This document shows positions 1 through 6,608 of a stretch of 6,724 nt of DNA, piece after piece. How positions within the stretch are numbered: the stretch's first letter is position 1; each line of letters opens with the position of its first letter. Where the stretch lies: assembly GCA_947311815.1 (NCBI GenBank), contig CAMZMA010000170.1:1-6724 (forward strand), in the 5' to 3' direction. This stretch comes from an uncultured Flavobacteriaceae bacterium. GTDB lineage: Bacteria; Bacteroidota; Bacteroidia; Flavobacteriales; Flavobacteriaceae. Made by a program: the position numbers and the translations under genes. The notes beneath the pieces are model-generated. The model was not told the DNA's origin. It was given only the letters and a program-made list of their open reading frames with translations, and searched no databases.

Positions 1-28
1 CCGAAGGAGGAAAACCTGTGAGGTCTTT
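1..28. repeat. Partial copy of CCTGTGAGGTC palindromic repeat (right half)
   Basis: The first 28 bases are identical to 1252-1279, the loop plus right arm of the complete palindrome at 1227-1277. The left arm (expected GACCTCACAGG...) would lie before the window start, so whether this copy folds by itself cannot be seen here. It sits about 63 bp upstream of the TlpA-like gene, and its twin sits just after that gene. This is probably a dispersed intergenic repeat (REP-like); that classification is an inference. Confidence 0.8.
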
Positions 29-91
29 AAATTAATACACTATTTTACAAAAAAACAGTATATTTATAGACTTATAAAAATCTATTTATCT

Positions 92-1198
92 ATGAAATCG
101 TCTCTTTTTTACCTACTTACATTCCTTTTTTTATTTTCCTGTACTGAACCCAAAAAAGAAATACCTCCTTCAACTTATACTATCAATGCAATTATATCTG
201 GAATTAAAGACAGTACAAAAATTAAACTATTTAATTATAACACATACAAAGAAATAGATTCAACAATAATTATTGGAAATAAATTTGAACTAAAAGGAAC
301 AATAAAAGAACCCGCAAGTGTTGCTTTATCTATAGAAAACATTGCATTAGTACAGTTTTGGTTAGAACCTACAATTATAACTATAAAGGCATCAAAAGAA
401 CAGGTTATAAAAGAGCAAGTAAAATTAAGCACTTTTGTAAAAGGAGGAAAAACAAACATTAAAGCATTAGAATTTGAAAAAATACTTGATCCAATTTACG
501 AAAGAAAAAGCGTAGCTTATCAAAGTTTACAGAAAAAACTGATTACAGAAAAAGAATATTCAAAATACAATGATTCTATTTATGATATTTCATATCAACT
601 CTTTATAAAGAATCCGAACAACTTTTTTTCGCTTATTAAAATTCTAGAATTTAAACATGTTTTTAAAAAGAAACAGCTAAAAAAATTCTATGACATGTTA
701 TCTACAAAATTAAAAAAATCGAATTACGGAAAACAACTGAAAAATTTTATCGAAGTAAAAACAATACAGGAAGGAGATGTTTTTAGCGAAATAATTGGAA
801 ATAATTTAGAAGGTAAAGAAATCAAATTGTCAAACTACAAAGGAAAAGTAATTCTTTTAGATTTTTGGGCAGGTTGGTGTCCGCCTTGTGTAAAACAACT
901 AAAAGAAGAGTTTCCGCATCTCTTAGAAAAATACAAAGACAAAAATTTTCAAATCGTAAGTTTTTCATTTGATGTTGATAAAAACACATGGAAAAACGCA
1001 AGTGATAAATTAAATATAAACTGGTCAGATTTTTCTAATTTAATCAAAATGAGCAATAATCCTGTGGCGTTAAAATACGGAATAGAAGAAATACCAACTT
1101 CTTTTTTAATTGATGAACAAGGAAAAATAGTAAAAAGAATAGCCTTTAGCGATAATATAGAAGAAACAATAGATGCTTTTTACAAAGCAAAAAAGTAA
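92..1198 (+). CDS. TlpA/ResA-like thioredoxin-fold lipoprotein with N-terminal DUF4369-like domain
   Basis: The predicted product is a 368-residue envelope thiol:disulfide oxidoreductase. An N-terminal hydrophobic segment ends in a lipobox-like L14-F15-S16-C17, so it should be a lipoprotein anchored on the periplasmic side. Residues about 28-120 look like the beta-rich DUF4369 domain that precedes thioredoxin domains in Bacteroidota. Residues about 125-220 are a Lys-rich helical linker. The C-terminal domain (about 228-365) is AhpC-TSA/thioredoxin type, with KGKVILLDFWA leading into W262-C263-P264-P265-C266 and a cis-proline in E333-I334-P335-T336. Both catalytic cysteines are present. Family members reduce or oxidise periplasmic cysteines, for example in cytochrome c maturation; the substrate here cannot be told. 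The ATG at 92 is favoured because it gives a clean signal peptide. No strong Shine-Dalgarno is present. No partner gene adjoins it: copies of one palindromic repeat lie on both sides and radA follows 135 bp later. The gene reads visibly more AT-rich than radA. Confidence 0.9.
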   Translation: MKSSLFYLLTFLFLFSCTEPKKEIPPSTYTINAIISGIKDSTKIKLFNYNTYKEIDSTIIIGNKFELKGTIKEPASVALSIENIALVQFWLEPTIITIKASKEQVIKEQVKLSTFVKGGKTNIKALEFEKILDPIYERKSVAYQSLQKKLITEKEYSKYNDSIYDISYQLFIKNPNNFFSLIKILEFKHVFKKKQLKKFYDMLSTKLKKSNYGKQLKNFIEVKTIQEGDVFSEIIGNNLEGKEIKLSNYKGKVILLDFWAGWCPPCVKQLKEEFPHLLEKYKDKNFQIVSFSFDVDKNTWKNASDKLNINWSDFSNLIKMSNNPVALKYGIEEIPTSFLIDEQGKIVKRIAFSDNIEETIDAFYKAKK

Positions 1199-1226
1199 AA
1201 CATCTTTTAAAAAATACAGAAAATTT

Positions 1227-1277
1227 AGACCTCACAGGTTTTATTTATCCGCCGAAGGAGGAAAACCTGTGAGGTCT
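1227..1277. repeat. Complete REP-like palindrome, possible terminator
   Basis: GACCTCACAGGTTTT (1228-1242) is exactly complementary to AAAACCTGTGAGGTC (1262-1276), and A1227/T1277 extends the arms to 16 bp. The interior holds a second imperfect stem, TCCGCC (1248-1253) against GGAGGA (1257-1262, one mismatch) around GAA, so most of the element could form one long hairpin with a small AT bulge. It begins 29 nt after the stop of the TlpA-like gene and may terminate or stabilise that transcript, although only a short T run follows. Its right half recurs at 1-28. I recall similar CCTGTGAGGT palindromes between genes in flavobacterial genomes, which could not be verified here. Confidence 0.85.
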
Positions 1278-1303
1278 TTCAGGGGAAATCTTATTTTTTT
1301 CCG

Positions 1304-1311
1304 TTACTTTG
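1304..1311 (+). promoter_or_regulatory. Probable -7 promoter element for radA
   Basis: TTACTTTG matches seven of eight positions of the Bacteroidota primary sigma -7 consensus TAnnTTTG. It follows a T-rich stretch and lies 22 nt before the radA ATG, implying a short leader. I see no convincing TTG -33 box at the right spacing, so the call rests on the -7 motif and position alone. It also places radA in its own transcription unit, separated from the lipoprotein gene by the hairpin at 1227-1277. Confidence 0.45.
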
Positions 1312-1333
1312 TAGGCAATCAATTTTTTAAAAA

Positions 1334-2692
1334 ATGGCGAAGGTAAAAACAACTTTTTTTTGTCAAAACTGTGGTACACAACACGCAAAATGGACGGGTA
1401 AATGCGGGGTGTGTAATGAGTGGAACACCATTGTAGAAGAAGTTATACAAAAAGAAGAAAAACGTAAATGGCAACAAGCTACAACTGCAAAAAACAATTC
1501 CGTTCCTTTAAAAATTGAAGACATTCAACTCAATCCAGAAGAGCGTATTGCTACGAATAACAATGAGTTAGATACTGTTTTAGGTGGCGGTTTGGTAAAA
1601 GGATCTGTTACACTTTTGGGCGGAGAACCAGGTATTGGTAAATCGACTTTAATACTTCAAGTAGCGTTACAATTATCGCAAAAAGTACTGTATGTTTCGG
1701 GCGAAGAAAGTCAATCTCAAATAAAAATGCGCGCCGAACGATTACAAGGGAAAAGCACGAATTGTTTCATTTTAACCGAAACCAATACGCAACGTATTTT
1801 TAAAAATATTGAAGATGTACAACCAGAAATATTGGTTATCGATTCTATACAAACACTACATACAAATTCTATTGAAGCATCACCAGGAAGTATTTCTCAA
1901 ATCAGAGAAACCTCGGCAGAATTGATAAAATTTGCCAAAGAAACGGCAACTCCCATCATTTTAATTGGACATATTAATAAAGAAGGACATATTGCAGGTC
2001 CTAAAATTTTAGAACATATGGTAGATGTGGTGTTGCAATTTGAAGGCGATAGAAATCATACTTACCGAATATTACGTGCTCAAAAAAACCGATTTGGCTC
2101 TACCTCAGAACTAGGGATTTATGAAATGTTGTCTGATGGTTTGCGAGAGGTTTCTAATCCGTCAGAAATATTAATCTCTAAAAAAGATGCCGATTTAAGC
2201 GGTACTGCAATCGCATCAACTTTAGAAGGCGTAAGACCTTTAATGATTGAAATTCAAGCCTTGGTTTCTACGGCGGTTTACGGAACGCCACAGCGTTCTA
2301 CAACAGGTTACAATCTAAAACGTTTGCATATGATTTTGGCAGTTTTAGAAAAACGAGCAGGTTTTAAACTCGGTGCAAAAGACGTGTTTTTAAATATTAC
2401 TGGCGGTATTCATGTAGATGATCCTGCGATAGATTTAGCGGTGGTTGCGGCTATTTTATCGTCTAATCAAGACATTGCAATTTCACCCAAAGTTTGTTTT
2501 GCTGCCGAAGTTGGTTTGGCAGGAGAAATAAGACCTGTTTCTAAAATAGATCAACGTATTTTAGAAGCAGAAAAATTAGGTTACACTTCTTTTGTAGCTT
2601 CAAAATACAATAAAATTGTATCTACAAAACACAATATCAAGCTAATTTTGGTAGGAAAAATTGAAGAAGCTTTTGCTACATTGTTTGCGTAA
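1334..2692 (+). CDS. radA: DNA repair protein RadA (Sms)
   Basis: This is a complete 452-residue RadA, of normal length for the family: a RecA-like ATPase that promotes branch migration and processing of recombination intermediates in the cytoplasm. It opens with a four-cysteine zinc finger (C10-x2-C13 and C24-x2-C27). The ATPase core follows, with Walker A G97-E-P-G-I-G-K-S-T105 and a Walker B strand I166-L-V-I-D170. The RadA-specific KNRFG motif is at 251-255. The C-terminal part (about 280-452) is the Lon-protease-like domain, with D363-P-A-I-D-L-A-V typical of RadA; this domain lacks the Lon catalytic serine and has a scaffolding role in known members. The ATG at 1334 gives the usual MAKxKxxFxCxxCG start and is preceded by an A-rich run instead of a Shine-Dalgarno, as is common in Bacteroidota. 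It is probably transcribed from the -7 element at about 1304. It converges with the minus-strand gene that ends at 2953. No key residue is missing. Confidence 0.98.
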   Translation: MAKVKTTFFCQNCGTQHAKWTGKCGVCNEWNTIVEEVIQKEEKRKWQQATTAKNNSVPLKIEDIQLNPEERIATNNNELDTVLGGGLVKGSVTLLGGEPGIGKSTLILQVALQLSQKVLYVSGEESQSQIKMRAERLQGKSTNCFILTETNTQRIFKNIEDVQPEILVIDSIQTLHTNSIEASPGSISQIRETSAELIKFAKETATPIILIGHINKEGHIAGPKILEHMVDVVLQFEGDRNHTYRILRAQKNRFGSTSELGIYEMLSDGLREVSNPSEILISKKDADLSGTAIASTLEGVRPLMIEIQALVSTAVYGTPQRSTTGYNLKRLHMILAVLEKRAGFKLGAKDVFLNITGGIHVDDPAIDLAVVAAILSSNQDIAISPKVCFAAEVGLAGEIRPVSKIDQRILEAEKLGYTSFVASKYNKIVSTKHNIKLILVGKIEEAFATLFA

Positions 2693-2750
2693 TTTTAAAT
2701 GAGTTCTTTCCAATAATCACTATAAAATCGTGATTTCTAATAATTATTTA

Positions 2751-2955
2751 TAGAGGTCAGTAGATAGTTTCATAACCACAATTTCCTGTGTATCAATAAT
2801 TCTATCTGGTCGAGCACAATCGAGACCTTATTATAAGGAGAATTATATTCAATAGTTCTCGACTGCGCTCGAACTGACAAAAAACACACTTATAAAACTT
2901 TAAAAACAAACACCTTAAGCTTAGATAAACCTATATAATTATCTACTGATCTCTA
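2751..2955. mobile_element. Putative 205-bp MITE-like element with 19-bp terminal inverted repeats
   Basis: TAGAGGTCAGTAGATAGTT (2751-2769) is the reverse complement of AATTATCTACTGATCTCTA (2937-2955) at 17 of 19 positions, and the two differences are G-T pairs when read on the plus strand. Both ends carry TA at the outermost position, which would fit a TA target-site duplication of the IS630/Tc1-mariner type, though TA is short and common in AT-rich DNA. The 167-bp interior has no credible reading frame and contains nested palindromes (2808-2827 against 2855-2874, and 2826-2838). The size, lack of coding and matching ends suggest a miniature non-autonomous transposable element. A structured RNA or other long stem is the alternative. 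Its right end overlaps the stop codon of the minus-strand gene 2953-3585. No transposase is present in the window. Confidence 0.5.
2808..2874. repeat. Inverted pair of TCGA-rich REP-like palindromes
   Basis: GGTCGAGCACAATCGAGACC (2808-2827) and GTTCTCGACTGCGCTCGAAC (2855-2874) are inverted copies of each other, matching at 16 of 20 positions. Each also has TCGA repeated within it and complementary outer tetramers (GGTC/GACC and GTTC/GAAC), so each could fold alone or pair with the other. Between them lies the small palindrome CCTTATTATAAGG (2826-2838), and ATAATTCT (2796-2803) pairs with AGAATTAT (2839-2846). The arms are clearly richer in GC than the surroundings. The sequence resembles the CTCGACTGCGCTCGAAC repeats that I recall between genes in many Flavobacteriia; this was not checked by search. 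Confidence 0.7.
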
Positions 2956-3585
2956 ATTGTTTAAACTCAAATTATTAGAGCTCACTAAACATTTATCATT
3001 CTTCCATTTTCCATGTAAATTTTTAGTAGAAATCACCACTCCATCACAAGTTAAAAAACGTCCTTTTTTATCTTTTTTAATAATTTTTAATTGTCCTTTT
3101 TTTATGGCATTTACAATCTTATAAATCAATCTTTTTATGGATGTTTTTTCACCTTTTTTTGTAAAAGATAAACCTATATTATTGTTGTATAAATCCATTT
3201 CAGATGATATTTTATCAGGCACAACACCATCTTCTAATTTTCGTTTTTTGTACTGTAACTTATTTTCTTTTTCATGTGCTTTTCCTAAATTTTTCGCAGC
3301 ATTTTTACCGATTTTTTGACGTAATTTTGCCATCCAAAACGCATGCCGAAATGCATCTACTTGTCCGCCAACAGCATCTTTATCTAATAAATTAGTTTTG
3401 GCAATAGAATCTGTTACTCTATTTGTTTCTGTAGATATTTTTAAAGCAGTAGCCGCCTTAAAAGGATGAAATAATACCCAAATTTTTATCGGTTTCGATA
3501 GTTTAAAAAACTTTTTAAAATTAGATTGCGAAAAACTGTTGAAAGAAAGAAGAAAGATTATAAAGAGTGTTTTTTTCATTTTCAT
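2953..3585 (-). CDS. Secreted DUF6973-type protein of unknown function
   Basis: The product is 210 residues with a signal peptide (MKMKK, a hydrophobic core, then SFSQ-S with likely cleavage near residue 20), so it is exported. The central region carries the signature I associate with DUF6973: D77-A-F-R-H-A-F-W84 (preceded by GGQV), G101-K-A-H-E105, and M130-D-L-Y-N-N-N-I-G138. The invariant Asp, Arg-His, His-Glu and Asp/Asn residues look like an active or binding site, but no activity is assigned here. The remainder is strongly Lys-rich. C180 and C199 in the tail could form a disulfide. Translation may start at codon 1 or at Met3; AGAGG precedes the first ATG by 9 nt. The gene lies 81 bp downstream of the 924-residue secreted propeller gene in the same direction, so co-transcription is plausible. 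Its TAG stop (2953-2955) lies inside the right arm of the MITE-like inverted repeat, so the last residues may differ from those of orthologues. Confidence 0.85.
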   Translation of the reverse strand: MKMKKTLFIIFLLSFNSFSQSNFKKFFKLSKPIKIWVLFHPFKAATALKISTETNRVTDSIAKTNLLDKDAVGGQVDAFRHAFWMAKLRQKIGKNAAKNLGKAHEKENKLQYKKRKLEDGVVPDKISSEMDLYNNNIGLSFTKKGEKTSIKRLIYKIVNAIKKGQLKIIKKDKKGRFLTCDGVVISTKNLHGKWKNDKCLVSSNNLSLNN

Positions 3586-3666
3586 TTTTTTAAACCTCTA
3601 TCATTTTTATGTAATTTATCATTTTTATAAAACTCCTTTCACCTCGATAGAAACATCAACAATATC
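3586..3666 (-). other. Short intergenic leader with duplicated 12-mer and possible 10-codon ORF
   Basis: This 81-bp gap separates the stop of the propeller gene from the DUF6973 gene. Read on the minus strand it holds the 12-mer ATAAAAATGATA twice (plus-strand positions 3617-3628 and 3599-3610). The first copy contains an ATG (3622-3620) that opens a 10-codon frame (MINYIKMIEV) ending in TAA at 3592-3590, 4 nt before the DUF6973 ATG. AGGAG (3637-3633) lies 10 nt upstream of that ATG. No hairpin terminator is visible, which favours read-through from the upstream gene. Whether the small frame is translated is unknown. Confidence 0.35.
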
Positions 3667-6441
3667 TTATTTTATCTCAAATTCACCTTCTGCATCTTCA
3701 ATTTTAACCGTGTATTTTCCTTTTGGTAAATAATACATATCATTTTTCGCTTTGGTAATAACCGCATCTTTGTGTTTTTTTAGATATTTTTTTCTACCTT
3801 TTTTAGAAAAAGAAACATCATAAACTGCTTCATTAAATCCTCTATCAGCATTTACCGTAAAAGCGTTTACTTTTATAGTATCAATAAAAACACTTACAGT
3901 AACTTTTTTAGAAATATTTACGTAAAACGGAATAATAATTTTTGGTGTATGAGGTTTTATCCATTTATTCCTAGAAGACCCCCAACGAGTACTTTTTCTG
4001 CTATTTTTAATGGCAAAAATATGTGCAGATTTTCTTTTTATTTCGGCTGTTAATTCTTGTAACGGAGCAATATTTGCTTTGTACAAACTACGCCCGTGTG
4101 TACCTATAATCAGTTCTTTAGCATTGGGTTGCACTACCAAATCGTGTATTGCTACATGAGGCAGGTTTTTTTGAAAATCTTCCCAATGATTTCCGTTATC
4201 AAAAGACGCAAACAATCCGTTATCTGTTCCTAAATATAATAAATTTTCATTTTTAGGATCTTCTTTTATCACATTTATTGATGATTTTGGCAAATTACTA
4301 CTGATGTTTTTCCACGTGTTTCCATAATCATCCGAAGCATATACATAAGGCGTAAAATCATCTGAACGATACCCGTTTAGGGTTACAAATACACGTCCTT
4401 TTTTGTGTTTAGAGGCAATGACACGCGAAACCCATAAATCCTTAGGAAAAGTTTTAGAAATTTGAGTCCAACTACCGCCACCATTTTTGGTTACGTGTAC
4501 CAAACCATCATCAGAACCAACATAAATTAACCCGAATTGAAACGGGCTTTCGCTAATCGAGGTCAATGTTCCGTAAGCAACATTTCCTTTCTTACTTCCG
4601 TTAGTTAAATCGCCCGAAATAGTTTCCCAATCATCACCTTGATTTAAAGAACGATGTAATTTATTGCTTCCTAAATATAAAATATCTTGATGGTGTGATG
4701 ATAACTGAATAGGTGTTTGCCAATTAAATCGATACGGCTTTTCGCCCAACAAATGTTTCGGCTGAATGTATGTATTGTCCTTCGTTTTTCGGTTGATGCG
4801 ATAATAATTTCCAAATTGATATCCTGTATATACAATATTAGCATCGCGATTATCTACGGCAACTTGCATTCCGTCACCTCCTATAATTGATTCATAAGGG
4901 TTTTTGCCAGATTGCTGCCAACTTTTATCAATTTTTGGGTTGTTTTCGGCAACCCAAACACCGTTATCTTGCAATCCGCCATACACATGATATTTTTTTT
5001 GAAGATCGGCATAAACCGAGTAAAATTGCCCAACAGCAGGATTATTTAATTTTATCCAACTTTCGCCATCATCATACGAAATATTTAAACCGCCATCGTT
5101 TCCATTAATTAAATGTCCTTTTTTCTTCGGGTTTACCCATAAAAAATGATGATCTGAATGTACGTTTTCTTTGCTGATAGATGTAAATGTTTTTCCGCCA
5201 TCTTTCGATTTTAAAATAGGAACACCCATAATATAAATCGCATTTTTATCATATGTATCTACCACAATGCCACCAAAATAATATCCGTACGAATACACAA
5301 CTCTGTCTAACGTTCCTTTGTGTGTTTTTTCCCAAGACTTTCCGCCATTTTGGGTGATATAAACCTCTGCTCCCACAACAGGTGTGTCAAATAATAAAGA
5401 ATTGGCGTTTTCTAAATATTTTGCCAAATCAATCGGTTTTACAGTACCCGAACGTACTAATTGTTTTACATTTTGAGCACGATATTTTTCTTGAAACCCG
5501 TTTCTTTTTAAATAGGTGTTTAGTTTTTTATCAGAAAGATTTAAAAATGCGATTTTAGACATGGTTTTAAAATCGTCTTTGGTTAAAAAATTAGTTTTCT
5601 CTTTTTTAACTTCTTTTTTTCTTCTGAATTGATTGTCAAGAAATGCATATACTGTATTTTCATTAAAAACTGTCAAACCAATTCTACCAACTCCATCACC
5701 TTCGGGGAAACCATTGTTTTGAGTAATTTTAGCCCAAGTAGTTCCTGCATCAGTACTTTTATAAATGCCAGAATGTTTTCCGTTTCCTGTAAAATTCCAC
5801 GATTTTCTATTGCGCTCCCATGCTGCTGCGTATTGTACGTTAAAATTATTAGGTGCAATTTGCACATCTATAATTCCTGTATTTTCATCAATAAAAAGTG
5901 TTTTTTTCCACGTTTTGCCTCCATCCGTAGTTTTAAAAATTCCGCGTTCAGAATTAGGTGTGTATAAATGTCCTATCACACCAATTACCACCTCATTTGG
6001 GTTGTTTGGATTTATTTGTATCCGACCAATATGATGCGAATCGGGTAAGCCCATGTTTTGCCATGTTTTGCCTTTATCGGTAGATTTTAAAATCCCGATG
6101 CCCGCATATGATGAACGCGAAGAATTGTTTTCTCCCGTTCCTACCCAAATAGTTCCATTATTCCAATCAACCGCAACCGCCCCAATATTTTGTGTAGGCG
6201 AGTTATCCATCACAGGCGTAAAAGTTGTTCCGTTGTTATTGGTGTACCACAATCCGCCAGAAGCGTAACCTACATAAAACTCGGTAGAATTATTAGGATT
6301 TATGGCAGCATCTACCACACGACCACCCATTACAGTAGGGCCAATGTTTTTAAAAGGAATGTTTTTCACTAAAGATTTTTGTGCTAAAACTGAGTGAATT
6401 GAGAGAAAAAAGAGACAAGTAATTGTTAATAAACTTCGCAT
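3667..6441 (-). CDS. Secreted sortilin/VPS10-like Asp-box (BNR) beta-propeller protein
   Basis: The product is 924 residues with a signal peptide (MRSLL, hydrophobic core, SVLA cleaved before Q21), so it is exported. It belongs to the large Bacteroidota family usually annotated as VPS10/sortilin-like or WD40/YVTN/BNR repeat proteins, sometimes as glycosyl hydrolase. I count about eleven Asp-box-like motifs (S/T-x-D/N-x-G-x-T/S-W/F) at residues near 66, 120, 171, 229, 363, 412, 455, 598, 651, 703 and 746. This implies one large or two tandem beta-propellers. A Lys-rich, probably helical insert (about 271-350) interrupts the blades. The last about 90 residues form a separate beta-rich domain, probably Ig/FlgD-like, ending in LPKGKYTVKIEDAEGEFEIK. 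I do not see a convincing T9SS sorting tail. Asp-boxes are structural and do not prove glycosidase activity, so the enzymatic label should not be assumed. The ATG at 6441 gives a clean signal peptide. The DUF6973 gene follows in the same direction. Confidence 0.92.
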   Translation of the reverse strand: MRSLLTITCLFFLSIHSVLAQKSLVKNIPFKNIGPTVMGGRVVDAAINPNNSTEFYVGYASGGLWYTNNNGTTFTPVMDNSPTQNIGAVAVDWNNGTIWVGTGENNSSRSSYAGIGILKSTDKGKTWQNMGLPDSHHIGRIQINPNNPNEVVIGVIGHLYTPNSERGIFKTTDGGKTWKKTLFIDENTGIIDVQIAPNNFNVQYAAAWERNRKSWNFTGNGKHSGIYKSTDAGTTWAKITQNNGFPEGDGVGRIGLTVFNENTVYAFLDNQFRRKKEVKKEKTNFLTKDDFKTMSKIAFLNLSDKKLNTYLKRNGFQEKYRAQNVKQLVRSGTVKPIDLAKYLENANSLLFDTPVVGAEVYITQNGGKSWEKTHKGTLDRVVYSYGYYFGGIVVDTYDKNAIYIMGVPILKSKDGGKTFTSISKENVHSDHHFLWVNPKKKGHLINGNDGGLNISYDDGESWIKLNNPAVGQFYSVYADLQKKYHVYGGLQDNGVWVAENNPKIDKSWQQSGKNPYESIIGGDGMQVAVDNRDANIVYTGYQFGNYYRINRKTKDNTYIQPKHLLGEKPYRFNWQTPIQLSSHHQDILYLGSNKLHRSLNQGDDWETISGDLTNGSKKGNVAYGTLTSISESPFQFGLIYVGSDDGLVHVTKNGGGSWTQISKTFPKDLWVSRVIASKHKKGRVFVTLNGYRSDDFTPYVYASDDYGNTWKNISSNLPKSSINVIKEDPKNENLLYLGTDNGLFASFDNGNHWEDFQKNLPHVAIHDLVVQPNAKELIIGTHGRSLYKANIAPLQELTAEIKRKSAHIFAIKNSRKSTRWGSSRNKWIKPHTPKIIIPFYVNISKKVTVSVFIDTIKVNAFTVNADRGFNEAVYDVSFSKKGRKKYLKKHKDAVITKAKNDMYYLPKGKYTVKIEDAEGEFEIK

Positions 6442-6608
6442 AAGTTGGTTTGTTAATAAATTGTTGAAAGTACTACAACTAAAAAGGAAATCAAAAAAAT
6501 TAACAAAACTTTTAGATTGTTTTTTAAAATGAAGTTATCAACAATTCTTTTAATTTAACAAACTAATTTCATAACTTACAGCTTATTAACTAACTAAAAA
6601 TTAAAAAA
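6442..6608. promoter_or_regulatory. Divergent intergenic region with imperfect inverted repeat
   Basis: These 167 bp must hold the promoters of two diverging genes. The left part (6445-6467, TTGGTTTGTTAA then ATTGTTGA on the plus strand) is matched in inverted orientation at 6538-6566 (TCAACAATT, an 8-9 nt spacer, then TTAACAAACTAA); the right copy has about five extra bases in its spacer. As a result both genes carry a related TCAACAATT...TTAACAAAC sequence upstream of their starts. It could be a shared operator, a duplicated leader, or chance in AT-rich sequence. Confidence 0.35.
6466..6495 (-). promoter_or_regulatory. Candidate promoter of the propeller gene
   Basis: Read on the minus strand, TTTG (6495-6492) is followed after 19 nt by TACTTTC (6472-6466). 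This resembles the Bacteroidota TTTG...TAnnTTTG promoter with acceptable spacing but an imperfect -7 box. Transcription would begin a few bases downstream, leaving a leader of roughly 20 nt or a little more before the ATG at 6441. The support is modest. Confidence 0.3.

Noticed and set aside
235..459. Minus-strand open frame of 74 codons inside the TlpA-like gene
   Set aside because: It lies entirely antisense to a well-supported gene, has no recognisable domain, and is expected by chance in AT-rich coding sequence.
1..1279. CRISPR array from the repeated 28-mer
   Set aside because: There are only two copies, more than 1.2 kb apart with a gene between them, and no regular spacers.
2281..2692. 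Active Lon-type protease in the C-terminal part of RadA
   Set aside because: The region is the normal RadA Lon-like domain with DPAIDLAV in place of the Lon serine motif; it is not a separate protease.
2715..2735. AATCAC...GTGATT hairpin just after radA as a terminator
   Set aside because: The stem is only 6 bp and AT-rich with a 9-nt loop and no following T run. It is too weak to call.
3137..3395. Two plus-strand frames inside the DUF6973 gene
   Set aside because: They are antisense to a gene with a signal peptide and a conserved motif set, and their Phe-rich products reflect the complement of Lys codons.
3667..3930. T9SS C-terminal sorting domain on the propeller protein
   Set aside because: The tail is beta-rich, but I do not see the characteristic combination of sorting-domain motifs. 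An Ig/FlgD-like domain is the more cautious reading.
4887..6372. Several plus-strand open frames of 60-112 codons
   Set aside because: All are antisense to the propeller gene. Their translations are Cys/Pro-rich mirror images of Asp-box codons with no coherent domain. The 64-codon minus-strand frame at 5673-5867 is likewise an out-of-frame overlap of the same gene.
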